Shown in pieces: positions 1 through 7,865 of a DNA stretch of 64,000 bases (position 1 is the stretch's first letter; each line of letters begins with the position of its first letter). Source of the stretch: Limnospira platensis (GTDB lineage: Bacteria > Cyanobacteriota > Cyanobacteriia > Cyanobacteriales > Microcoleaceae). The DNA is taken from the NCBI RefSeq assembly GCF_046480435.1, contig NZ_PKGC01000001.1, one strand, 5' to 3'. The notes under the pieces are model-generated. The model searched no databases. It was not told where the DNA came from and was given only the letters and a program-made list of their open reading frames with translations. A program made the position numbers and the translations under genes.

Positions 1-74
1 GGTTGGCTTGTGACTTTATCCTTAATCTCATCACCAACCTGCCCATAGTGCCAGCAATTCAGAATGAAGCCCTC

Positions 75-105
75 CCCACCTGCGAGGGCGCGAGGTGGGA
101 GTGTC
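75..105. repeat. Right-end hairpin of the IS200/IS605 relic
   Basis: CCCACCT at 75-81 pairs with AGGTGGG at 93-99 across an 11-nt loop, just beyond the TnpB relic's stop codon. Subterminal hairpins in this place are typical of IS200/IS605 ends. The 12-mer GGTGGGAGTGTC at 94-105 recurs in inverted orientation at 1364-1375 on the other side of ado. Confidence 0.5.
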
Positions 106-202
106 TTATGGTAATCCCGGACTCGCCTGAGTCCAAATATCACACAAACAAGCCCAGCTTCTAGGCGAACCTCCAGAACATTTGCGCGAGCCCTCCTCAC
201 CG

Positions 203-506
203 TCATTTCTGCGAGTGAGCTTCAGCATTCCTCTCGGCAATATCTTGACTTCCATTCAGGTCGCAGTTATAGCGCTTCCCATGGGAAAATACAGCCAGAG
301 CATAGTTTTTTGAGTCTCGTTTCACCATCCTAGACCCATCGTAAGCCAGTTTTGATGCTGACCTGCCCAATGGCGCTGATGGCCGCTCTGCGGTAGTAGC
401 TAGGGAACTTGTAGAATATCCTATCGATGGACGGGTATTTCACGACAGGACGTTTAGCTGTTGCGTGGATTAAACGCTCTAGGGCTGGGATTTGTTGCTC
501 AGAGGA
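203..506 (-). pseudogene. IS200/IS605-family TnpB relic with internal deletion
   Basis: Read on the minus strand, about 506 to 360 encodes a stretch resembling the N-terminal part of a cyanobacterial TnpB (it includes RIFYKFPSYYRRAAIS followed by GQVS). From about 355 to the stop at 203-205 another frame encodes the conserved TnpB C-terminus (SKLAYDGS, then VKRDSKNYALAVFSHGKRYN, then CDLNGSQDIAER). The two pieces meet around 350-362 in different frames, so the catalytic middle and part of the zinc finger are gone. An in-frame stop at 507-509 closes the 5' end. This is a non-functional transposon relic. The family assignment rests on remembered TnpB motifs, not an alignment. Confidence 0.7.
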
Positions 507-573
507 TCAGGCTATGACGATTAAGACCGTGGCGATCGCAGACCGCCACCTGTTCAGCGGTTCGGCTGCGCTC

Positions 574-599
574 ACCGACAGCACCGACAGCACCGACCG
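574..599. repeat. Short tandem repeat, 9-bp unit ACCGACAGC
   Basis: Three consecutive, nearly exact copies of a 9-bp unit (ACCGACAGC, ACCGACAGC, ACCGACCG) lie between the TnpB relic and the 3' end of ado. There is no sign of coding function; it looks like a simple slippage repeat. Confidence 0.6.
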
Positions 600-628
600 T
601 TTTTGTTCAAAATCTCAACCTGACTAAG

Positions 629-1324
629 TTAAACTCCTGCCAAGCCATAAGCAGACATCCGCATAATATCGCGGGTAGTGAAACCAATATTGCTCAGAGC
701 TTCCCCATAGGCAATCATGAAGTCCTCAATTAAGGCTTCTTTCTCCATTCCCAGGATACTGGCATCTTTTTCCACCTGGTTAAGCATTTTCCAGACCAGG
801 GGTAAGTTTTGGCGGTTAGCTTCTTCTAATTCAGCTTTGGACTCTTCAAAGTGAGCTTTCAGCCACTCCTCGCCAAAGTTCAGATGCTCGTACTCATCTT
901 TAACCACGCCTTCGGTAATTTTGCGAGCAAAGGGATCAGCCACCGGGATATAGATGTTGTAAGCAGCGATCGCAAAACTTTCAATAATTAAAGATTGGAT
1001 CAGCAAACAAGTGACCAACTTACCTTCAGCCGCCGCCTTTTGGAAGTTACCATGCAGTTGAGCAAAGAACTCACGGCCAAAGTCCATGTCGGGGCTAACT
1101 TCCAGGTTGCGACCACAAGCCTGAAACCCTTTCATGTGACGCTTTTCCATTTTCGACAGACGAATCAACTCTTCCCGTTCTTCCGGCAGCATTTCACCCA
1201 GTTTGATGTAATTATCATATGCTTCTTGCTCACCTTCAATTACGATCGCATTAATCCGGCTATAGGCATCTTTATAGGTTTCGTTCTGAAAGTCTAGTTC
1301 AGCAATTGTTTCAAGCTGTGGCAT
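629..1324 (-). CDS. ado: Aldehyde-deformylating oxygenase (cyanobacterial alkane synthase)
   Basis: This soluble ferritin-like di-iron enzyme converts C16/C18 fatty aldehydes to C15/C17 alkanes plus formate, the last step of cyanobacterial hydrocarbon synthesis. It is 231 residues, the normal length. All six expected metal ligands are present: E32, E60, H63, E115, E144 and H147, within the motifs EKRHMKGF (around 60-67), LIIESFA and KDEYEHLNF. The ATG at 1324 gives the standard N-terminus. In most cyanobacteria the acyl-ACP reductase gene aar follows ado directly. Here the DNA downstream (below 629) is a transposon relic and no aar is in the window, so its substrate must be supplied by a gene elsewhere. 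Identification is secure from length and ligands. Confidence 0.95.
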   Translation of the reverse strand: MPQLETIAELDFQNETYKDAYSRINAIVIEGEQEAYDNYIKLGEMLPEEREELIRLSKMEKRHMKGFQACGRNLEVSPDMDFGREFFAQLHGNFQKAAAEGKLVTCLLIQSLIIESFAIAAYNIYIPVADPFARKITEGVVKDEYEHLNFGEEWLKAHFEESKAELEEANRQNLPLVWKMLNQVEKDASILGMEKEALIEDFMIAYGEALSNIGFTTRDIMRMSAYGLAGV

Positions 1325-1799
1325 AAATTAAATTTCTCCTGGTAACAAACAAATGAGCTGTTCTTGACACTCCCACCCTTATTAGCAGTGGAATTCTTGG
1401 TTCACTGATATCACTTACACATCCAACTCGAAAGCCAGATATCCAGAGGTAGATATCTCCCCAAGCGTTTTGCTCTCATGTCCGAGAACCTGTTTCGATC
1501 TGCCTGACCGTACAGTGGGGGTCAAAATTCTGCTATTTTTATGGCTTGCTTCCCCCATCAATGGCCATTACACTGAGAATCCAGATACAGAATTATGGCA
1601 TCTGACTCACTCAATGGCCTTTAGCATCAGCAAGCATTAGGATCTTTATAGTTTACTTTATCTATTTATTCCAGGAATTGACCAACTTTGTCGTATTTTC
1701 TAAGATTAGTTCCTGACACACCCAGTTAAACTTAATAATCATGGCATTTTTGATAAGTTTATCTTAATCCAATTTTCGATCGCTCTGTAACTCAACTTT
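1325..1799. other. Gene-free spacer upstream of ado with an IS-like scrap
   Basis: This 475-bp spacer separates the divergent ado and permease genes. At 1364-1375 it carries GACACTCCCACC, the inverted copy of the 12-mer in the IS200/IS605 end at 94-105. It is followed by a weak hairpin and the string TTCTTGGTTCAC, which resembles cyanobacterial IS200/IS605 right ends. On the minus strand about 1420-1510 has an open frame that could be a TnpB tail (QVLGHESKTLGEIS). Orientation and extent of the relic are uncertain. The rest, 1530-1799, is AT-rich and presumably holds both promoters; I could not place a convincing -10/-35 pair. Confidence 0.4.
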
Positions 1800-2615
1800 A
1801 TGAAAAAATCTGTAAACTGGAATACTTTTTTTCAGGTGCTAACCCTGTTGTTGTTACTGGTGGGGGCGGGAATTGTCCTGCTGCCCCTAGTGATCGTAGT
1901 GTTCACCTCCCTATCAGAACCTAGCGCCGCCGATAGTTCTCAGCTTACCCTGGCAAACTACCAACAGGCATGGCAGCGGGGTAGCTTTCTGTTAGCCTTC
2001 GCTAATTCCACCTTTGTCGCCTTATCTGTAACCGCCTTTCAGGTGATCACCTCAGCCCTAGCGGGTTATGCCCTAGCGCGACTCAAATTTCGCGGCCGAC
2101 AGGCGATCGTCTTAGTAGTCTTGGCGACCTTGGTAATTCCCTTTCAATTGTTAGTAGTTCCCATTTTTCTCGTCCTCAAATGGGGTCATTTACTCAACTC
2201 CTACTGGGCCTTAATCCTACCCACAGCCGTCAATGGCTTCGGGATTTTTCTGTTACGCCAATATTTCATCACCATTCCCTTAGCCTTAGAGGAAGCGGCC
2301 ACCATTGACGGGGCCAACCGCTGGCAAATTCTCACCCAGATCATGCTACCCCTAGCCCGTCCCGCCCTGGTAACCCTGTTTCTATTTACCTTCATTGGCG
2401 AATGGAATGATTTATTCAAGCCCTTAGTATTTACCACCCGACCCGAGTTAAGAACCGTACAACTAGCTTTAGCCGAATTTCAGGAACAGTTTACCAGCAG
2501 TTGGCAACTACTAATGGCCGCCGTAGTTATTGCCACTGTCCCCGTGGTGATCTTATTCCTGTTGGGTCAGCGACAGTTCATCCGAGGCATTGCTACCACA
2601 GGAATTAAAAATTAA
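1800..2615 (+). CDS. Carbohydrate ABC transporter permease (MalG type)
   Basis: Inner-membrane permease subunit of a sugar-type (CUT1) ABC importer. The 271 residues contain about six hydrophobic helices, starting with TM1 at about 11-36. The cytoplasmic EAA loop that docks the ATPase is EEAATIDGANRW (residues 164-175). Length, the GLY-rich EAA loop and the C-terminal QRQFIRGIATTGIKN tail match the MalG/UgpE branch. No MalF-type partner permease, binding protein or ATPase lies nearby, so it must assemble with subunits encoded elsewhere. The substrate cannot be told from sequence. A GgtD-like glucosylglycerol transporter role is possible given the locus 20 kb away, but nothing here proves it. 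Confidence 0.88.
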   Translation: MKKSVNWNTFFQVLTLLLLLVGAGIVLLPLVIVVFTSLSEPSAADSSQLTLANYQQAWQRGSFLLAFANSTFVALSVTAFQVITSALAGYALARLKFRGRQAIVLVVLATLVIPFQLLVVPIFLVLKWGHLLNSYWALILPTAVNGFGIFLLRQYFITIPLALEEAATIDGANRWQILTQIMLPLARPALVTLFLFTFIGEWNDLFKPLVFTTRPELRTVQLALAEFQEQFTSSWQLLMAAVVIATVPVVILFLLGQRQFIRGIATTGIKN

Positions 2616-2706
2616 CCCCTCAGCAATTGACAATGGTTTGGCGATCGGGTTTGATGAGAAGAGGAGAAACAGATGAGCAGCCGATGTTCTGGTGAGGCAA
2701 ATAGGG

Positions 2707-3504
2707 ATGTTGAAACGATTGCGAGTTCTGATCATCATGGGTTTAGTTTCCCTGATGCTGGGGGGATGTGTTCACTCCGATATAGGGATTGAATTTTCTG
2801 ATCAGACCCACGGCAAAATTGTCCAGCATATCCGGTTAGCCGAAGAAGTGACTAACTTAGGGTCAGACGCTTTAGATGAGTGGCTTCCGAGTCTACGTCG
2901 TCGCGCCAAACTTCTCAACGGTAAAGCTAAACAATTGTCCAATCAGGAGATTGAAGTTACTATCCCCTTTTACAATGGGGCAGATTTACAGAAAAAATTT
3001 AGCGCCTTTTTTAACCCCATCACTCCCCCCTCTAGCCGATCGCTTCCGGCTACAGAAGGGCAACTACCACAATTTGCCTCAGATTTGCGTTTAAAGCAAA
3101 ATAACTTAATATTTGCTCTGCGTAATCGGATTAACCTAGAATTAGACCTAACATCCCTAGCCCTAGTAGCCAGCGAGGATAACGTTATTGTTGGGGCCGA
3201 AAACCTGATCGACCTAGAATTTAGGCTGATTACCCCTTGGGGAGCGCGGGTGATAGCTGACGGCAACCCCGACTCTGACTCCAACCCGACCACAGAAGAA
3301 AACGGCAAGTTGGTAGTATGGACTCTCCAACCTGGGGAGATTAACCGACTAGAAGCCATTTTCTGGGTTCCTAGTCCTGTCGGCATTGGCACAGCCATCA
3401 TTGTCCTGTTCGCATATTTTGGCTTCCTGCTGAAGTATCGACTGTTATCACCCACTACCACACCAGCCGCCAACAATAATCAACCCGTTACCTCAGATAA
3501 CTAA
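2707..3504 (+). CDS. DUF3153 domain lipoprotein
   Basis: Cyanobacterial conserved protein of about 265 residues, of unknown function. The chosen ATG at 2707 starts a lipoprotein-type signal (MLKRLRVLIIMGLVSLMLGG then Cys), so the mature protein should be lipid-anchored. An in-frame GTG at 2692 would add five residues before the signal and is less likely. The central part is hydrophilic with the family-like segment VEVTIPFYNG-type sequence (EIEVTIPFYNGADL). A C-terminal membrane helix (around residues 225-245, GIGTAIIVLFAYFGFLL) follows, so both ends may be membrane-attached. It lies 91 bp after the ABC permease and 103 bp before sqdX on the same strand. Assignment to DUF3153 is from memory of the family. 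Confidence 0.75.
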   Translation: MLKRLRVLIIMGLVSLMLGGCVHSDIGIEFSDQTHGKIVQHIRLAEEVTNLGSDALDEWLPSLRRRAKLLNGKAKQLSNQEIEVTIPFYNGADLQKKFSAFFNPITPPSSRSLPATEGQLPQFASDLRLKQNNLIFALRNRINLELDLTSLALVASEDNVIVGAENLIDLEFRLITPWGARVIADGNPDSDSNPTTEENGKLVVWTLQPGEINRLEAIFWVPSPVGIGTAIIVLFAYFGFLLKYRLLSPTTTPAANNNQPVTSDN

Positions 3505-3607
3505 AAATGGGTTAATTATACACTGGTGATTACTTGAGTCGAAAAGACTGGTTTTTTTATGGTCTCTAAACCCTTCCAAAATATTTGACAAGCCGCGCTA
3601 ACTTTTT

Positions 3608-4741
3608 ATGAGAATCGCCCTTTTTACTGAAACATTTTTACCGAAAATAGATGGGATTGTCACCCGTTTATGTCATACCGCCGAACAACTAAATCGCCTA
3701 GGTGATGAGGTGCTAATAGTTTCTCCAGAAGGTGGATTAACCGAATATAAAGGCTGTCAAATCTACGGTGTAGAGGGATTTCCTCTCCCCATGTATCCTG
3801 AACTCAAAATCGGTCTTCCTCATCCGGGAATTGGGGCAAAATTAGCGGAATTTAAACCAGATATTATCCATGTAGCCAACCCAGCCGTATTGGGATTAAG
3901 TGGCCTGTATTATGGTAAAAAACTCAACGTCGGGTTAGTAGCCTCCTACCATACCCATCTACCCCAATACCTGCACCACTACGGCTTAGGAATGCTAGAG
4001 GAATTCCTGTGGGGGTTATTGCGTACAGCCCATAATCAGGCTATGTTAAACCTGTGTACCTCCACAGCAATGGTTGAGGAGTTACGCAATCATGGCATTG
4101 AACGGGTAGACCTATGGCAGAGGGGGGTGGATACAGAAATGTTCCAACCCCATAAAGCCACTAAAGAAATGCGCGATCGCCTCAGTATGGGAAACCCAGA
4201 CGATACCCTACTGTTGTATGTAGGCAGACTAGGAGCCGAAAAAGAAATCGATCGCATTAAACCTATTCTAGCAGCAATACCCAACGCCCGTCTCGCCCTA
4301 GTCGGAGATGGTCCGAACCGGGAAAACCTAGAACAGCATTTTGCCGGAACTCCCACCAACTTCGTCGGTTATCTGCGGGGAGAGCAATTAGCGGCCGCTT
4401 ACGCCTGCGCTGATGCCTTTATTTTCCCTTCCCGGACAGAAACCCTAGGTTTAGTCCTCCTCGAAGCTATGGCGGCAGGAACCCCCGTAGTTGCCGCGCG
4501 GTCTGGGGGAATTCCTGATATTGTCACTGACGGAGTAAATGGCTATCTGTTTGACCCCCAGGATGAACAAGGAGCCATCAAAGCCACCAGTAGACTATTA
4601 TCCCATAGTGATGAGCGGGAACTGTTGCGACAAAATGCCCGATTAGAAGCCGAACGCTGGGGGTGGGCTGCTGCTACTAGCCAACTGAGGCGCTATTATC
4701 AAAATATTTTGGCTCGTGAATCACTGCCCTCTGTTGCTTAG
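3608..4741 (+). CDS. sqdX: Sulfoquinovosyltransferase SqdX (sulfolipid synthase)
   Basis: Transfers sulfoquinovose from UDP-sulfoquinovose to diacylglycerol, the last step of thylakoid sulfolipid (SQDG) synthesis. The 377 residues match the usual SqdX length. The N-terminal GT-B half starts with MRIALFTETFLPKIDGIVTR, and HTHLP (115-119) follows the conserved YH pair. The C-terminal GT4 donor site has VGRLGAEKEID (205-215) and the E-x7-E motif with E278 and E286 (PSRTETLGLVLLEAMAAGTP). The partner sqdB (UDP-sulfoquinovose synthase) is not in the window although the two are often adjacent. Other GT4 mannosyltransferases are similar, but the N-terminal signature favours SqdX. Confidence 0.9.
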   Translation: MRIALFTETFLPKIDGIVTRLCHTAEQLNRLGDEVLIVSPEGGLTEYKGCQIYGVEGFPLPMYPELKIGLPHPGIGAKLAEFKPDIIHVANPAVLGLSGLYYGKKLNVGLVASYHTHLPQYLHHYGLGMLEEFLWGLLRTAHNQAMLNLCTSTAMVEELRNHGIERVDLWQRGVDTEMFQPHKATKEMRDRLSMGNPDDTLLLYVGRLGAEKEIDRIKPILAAIPNARLALVGDGPNRENLEQHFAGTPTNFVGYLRGEQLAAAYACADAFIFPSRTETLGLVLLEAMAAGTPVVAARSGGIPDIVTDGVNGYLFDPQDEQGAIKATSRLLSHSDERELLRQNARLEAERWGWAAATSQLRRYYQNILARESLPSVA

Positions 4742-4869
4742 TTGAAAGGAAACCCGTAGACTTGAGACAAGGAATAGATTATCGCTGTTCCTTGCTTCTT
4801 CCTTTTGAGGCTACTGAATCGGGGGATAAACCGTTCAGATGGAGTCCTTTGTCAATTTAACCCCGACCC

Positions 4870-7476
4870 ATGACAGTTTCCCACGCAGGTAGCATTCTGG
4901 CTACATTGACTCAAGTTAATCGCATGGGCTTGTTGGCAGATCGTGTGAAAAATCTGCCAATGGGAGAGTTTATTTGTATTCTCGATTTCATTACCGCAGA
5001 ATTTCAACAATTTCTCCGAGCTATCGAACTGATTAACAATGAAGCGATCGAAACCCTCCTCGAACAGCTTCTCGATGCCTTTACTCTCAAAATCGGACAA
5101 ATCCTAGAAGCCGATCGCACTACCATTTTTTTAATTAATCGCAACAAGGGTCAGCTTTGGTACAAAACCTCTCCCGAAACCAACTCTACTGACGGCGAGG
5201 GTAACTCCGACGCTAAACATACCGAGGAAATTCGCCTACCCATGGATGTGGGTATTCTCGGCCATGTCGCCTGTACCGGAGAAGCCCTCAATATCACCGA
5301 TGCTCAAACCCATGAACTATTCGACCCCGCTATTGACCAACCTCATGGGTACGAAGCGCGTAGCATTCTCTGTATGCCTATTTTTAGCACCCAAAATCCT
5401 CAAGAAGCGGTGGCGGTGGTGCGACTCCTCAATAAAGCAGGCGATCGCCCTTTTACCGAGGAAGACGAACAGCAATTTCGCTCCTTTGCTGATTCTATTG
5501 GTATTATCCTCGAAAGCTGCCAATCGTTTTTTGTCGCCGCCCGTAACCAGCGAGGTGTAGCAGCCCTCCTCAAAGCTACCACTACCCTCGGTCAGAGTTT
5601 AGATCTCGAAACTACTTTATTATCCGTAATGGAACAGGCCAGAGACCTAATGCAAGCCGATCGCAGTACCATTTTCCTACTCAAAAAAGAAACCGAGGAA
5701 CTCTGGACTAAAGTGGCTAAGGCTGATGGTAAAACCATGATGGAAATTCGCATTCCGGCTAATAAGGGAATTGCGGGTTATGTGGCTTCCACAGGTCAAG
5801 TGCTAAATATTACCAATGCTTATGCAGACCCTCGCTTTGACCCGACCACCGATCGCAAAACTGGCTATCGCACTCGTAATATTCTCTGTATGCCAGTTTA
5901 CAACGCTAAAGGTGAGCTGATCGGTGTCACTCAGTTAATCAATAAACATAAAGGCAGTTTCACTGATTCCGATGAGGAATTTCTGCGGGCTTTTAATGCT
6001 CAGGCGGGTATTGCTTTACAAAATGCCCAACTTTTTGAAAATGTCATGGTGGAGAAACAGTATCAAAAAGATATTCTCCAAAGTCTCTCAGATGTGGTTA
6101 TTTCTACGGATTTACAAGGTCGCATTGTTACCATTAATGATGCTGCTTTGGAATTGCTCGGCTGTCCCCGTCACCGTCCCCGCCATCGACAAATTCGCGA
6201 ATATTGGGAAGAGCAACTTAGCGGACAATATATCTGGGATGTTCTTCCTATTGAAAATTTGCAATTGCGTCTTGAGGATAGTCTCAAATTTGCCGCCCGC
6301 CATTTTGTCCCGGAACAAAGTTTAACTGTGGGATTAGTGGAAATGATAGTTAGGGAATTTGGAGATAAAACACCCATTCCTATTTTGGTGGTTCCTGATG
6401 CGAAAAAACCAGATATTTATCATGTTTGGGGTCAAGAATATAGGCTTTTAGACGGCAATGCTTTGGCTGATAATCAGGCGATCGCTTCCGAAATTCGACA
6501 GCTAGAACGTAGCATTAATTTAACTGTTAATCCTTTGACTAACCCAGAAGGTGGTGTCCGGGGTGGTTTGGTGGTTTTGGAAGATATTAGCCGCGAAAAA
6601 CGTATGAAAACTACCATGTATCGCTATATGACTCCTGGGGTGGCTGAACGGGTTATGGCTTTGGGAGAAGATGCTTTGATGATTGGGGAAAGGAAAGAAG
6701 TAACTATTCTATTTTCTGATATTCGTGGCTATACCACCTTGACTGAAAATTTGGAAGCCTCTGATGTCGTGGCGTTGCTAAATCAATATTTTGAAACTAT
6801 GGTGGAAGCCGTTTTTTCCCATGAAGGAACTTTGGATAAGTTTATCGGAGATGCACTTATGGCGGTGTTTGGTGCGCCTCTTCCTCTCAGAGATAATCAT
6901 GCTTGGATGGCGGTTAAGTCCGCTTTGGATATGCGAAAACGGTTGAAAGATTTTAATGAGTCTCGACCTAATGAACCTCAAATTAAAATTGGTATTGGTA
7001 TGAGTTCGGGAGAAGTAGTATCGGGAAATATTGGCTCTCAAAAACGGATGGATTATACTGTGATTGGCGATGGGGTTAATTTGAGTTCCCGCTTGGAACA
7101 GCTTACTAAATTGTATGGCTGTGATATTATTTTAAGTGAAATGACTTATAATTTGTGTGGCGATCGCATTTGGGTTAGGGAGTTGGATAAAGTCCGGGTT
7201 AAAGGTAAAAATAATGCCGTTAATATTTATGAGTTGATTGGCTCAAAAAATCAGGCTTTAGATGATGAATGGGTCGAGTTTTTGGGATATTATAATCTGG
7301 GACGACAGGCTTATTTAGCCAGGGATTTTGCCTTAGCTATTCAGCATTTTGAAGTGGCTAAAAAAATGCGATCGGATGATAGAGCCGTCGAAATTCATAT
7401 CGGTCGCGCCCACAATTATCTACAAAATACCCCACCCTCCGACTGGGATGGTATCCATACTATGACAACTAAATAA
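4870..7476 (+). CDS. Adenylate cyclase with two GAF domains and a PAS domain
   Basis: Soluble class III nucleotide cyclase of 868 residues. Order: N-terminal helical region, GAF1 (about 60-215), GAF2 (about 240-385), a PAS-like segment (about 400-570), catalytic domain (about 605-785), then a C-terminal TPR-like stretch. Metal-binding D617 (FSDIRG) and D661 (FIGDALMAVFG) are present, as are K657 and T730 for adenine selection and N737/R741 of the transition-state site, so it should make cAMP. GAF domains commonly bind cyclic nucleotides or small ligands, suggesting feedback or ligand control. It resembles the multi-domain cyclases described from Spirulina and Anabaena, but I do not assign a cya letter. 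It stands alone between sqdX and adhE. A second, damaged cyclase lies at 36747-38905. Confidence 0.9.
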   Translation: MTVSHAGSILATLTQVNRMGLLADRVKNLPMGEFICILDFITAEFQQFLRAIELINNEAIETLLEQLLDAFTLKIGQILEADRTTIFLINRNKGQLWYKTSPETNSTDGEGNSDAKHTEEIRLPMDVGILGHVACTGEALNITDAQTHELFDPAIDQPHGYEARSILCMPIFSTQNPQEAVAVVRLLNKAGDRPFTEEDEQQFRSFADSIGIILESCQSFFVAARNQRGVAALLKATTTLGQSLDLETTLLSVMEQARDLMQADRSTIFLLKKETEELWTKVAKADGKTMMEIRIPANKGIAGYVASTGQVLNITNAYADPRFDPTTDRKTGYRTRNILCMPVYNAKGELIGVTQLINKHKGSFTDSDEEFLRAFNAQAGIALQNAQLFENVMVEKQYQKDILQSLSDVVISTDLQGRIVTINDAALELLGCPRHRPRHRQIREYWEEQLSGQYIWDVLPIENLQLRLEDSLKFAARHFVPEQSLTVGLVEMIVREFGDKTPIPILVVPDAKKPDIYHVWGQEYRLLDGNALADNQAIASEIRQLERSINLTVNPLTNPEGGVRGGLVVLEDISREKRMKTTMYRYMTPGVAERVMALGEDALMIGERKEVTILFSDIRGYTTLTENLEASDVVALLNQYFETMVEAVFSHEGTLDKFIGDALMAVFGAPLPLRDNHAWMAVKSALDMRKRLKDFNESRPNEPQIKIGIGMSSGEVVSGNIGSQKRMDYTVIGDGVNLSSRLEQLTKLYGCDIILSEMTYNLCGDRIWVRELDKVRVKGKNNAVNIYELIGSKNQALDDEWVEFLGYYNLGRQAYLARDFALAIQHFEVAKKMRSDDRAVEIHIGRAHNYLQNTPPSDWDGIHTMTTK

Positions 7477-7600
7477 TTGATAATTGATAATTGATTACTA
7501 GGTGGCGTGGGGCGGGTTTAGTAATCTTATTTGTTGTCAATTTCATTGACCGTGGAACCCGCCCCTACCGGATAATCGATAATTGATGACTAGGTGGCTT
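7474..7600. repeat. MITE-like palindromic repeat with heptameric flank (copy A)
   Basis: TAATTGA heptamers (three tandem copies, about 7474-7495) precede a long inverted repeat. GGGGCGGGTT at 7509-7518 pairs exactly with AACCCGCCCC at 7556-7565. The interior shares TTTAGTAATCTTA and TTTCATTGAC with the copy at 48610-48666 behind pyk. There is no coding capacity. It looks like a small non-autonomous dispersed element plus cyanobacterial STRR-type heptamers. Confidence 0.75.
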
Positions 7601-7865
7601 GGGGAATGTCGCAATTTGGATAGTTAATGGGAGGTTAAAATTTAGTTAATTCTTTAGGAAAGATGTATCATCGGATACACCATTTTACTATAATCAAGGG
7701 TAGAGGAGTCTCGCAAATTTGATGTTTTAGTAAGTCCTACCTACACAAATCAGGAACAAGCGCTATACTGTCTGGTAGTCAAAATCTTTGAGCAACTACT
7801 GTACTGCATGGGTCAGCCTAAGACCCTGTACATAGTTGGGCAATAGTCCTATCTGAGGTATTTTC
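7601..7865 (+). promoter_or_regulatory. adhE leader region with two inverted repeats
   Basis: This non-coding stretch before adhE has TGTATC-ATCG-GATACA at 7664-7679, a perfect 6-bp-arm palindrome. It also has a larger stem-loop at 7800-7832, where TGTAC/GTACA and GGGTC/GACCC arms nest with an asymmetric internal loop; this ends 34 bp before the adhE ATG. Either could be an operator or a 5'-UTR structure. Neither matches a regulator site I can name. Confidence 0.4.

Noticed and set aside
427..627. 66-codon plus-strand open frame
   Set aside because: It runs antisense through the TnpB relic and the 9-bp tandem repeat; its sequence is explained by those and looks like no protein family.
995..1297. 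100-codon frame antisense to ado
   Set aside because: Shadow of the strongly conserved ado reading frame on the other strand.
2970..3476. 168-codon frame antisense to the DUF3153 gene
   Set aside because: Lies wholly within a gene with a clear lipoprotein signal and membrane helix; composition is typical of an antisense shadow.
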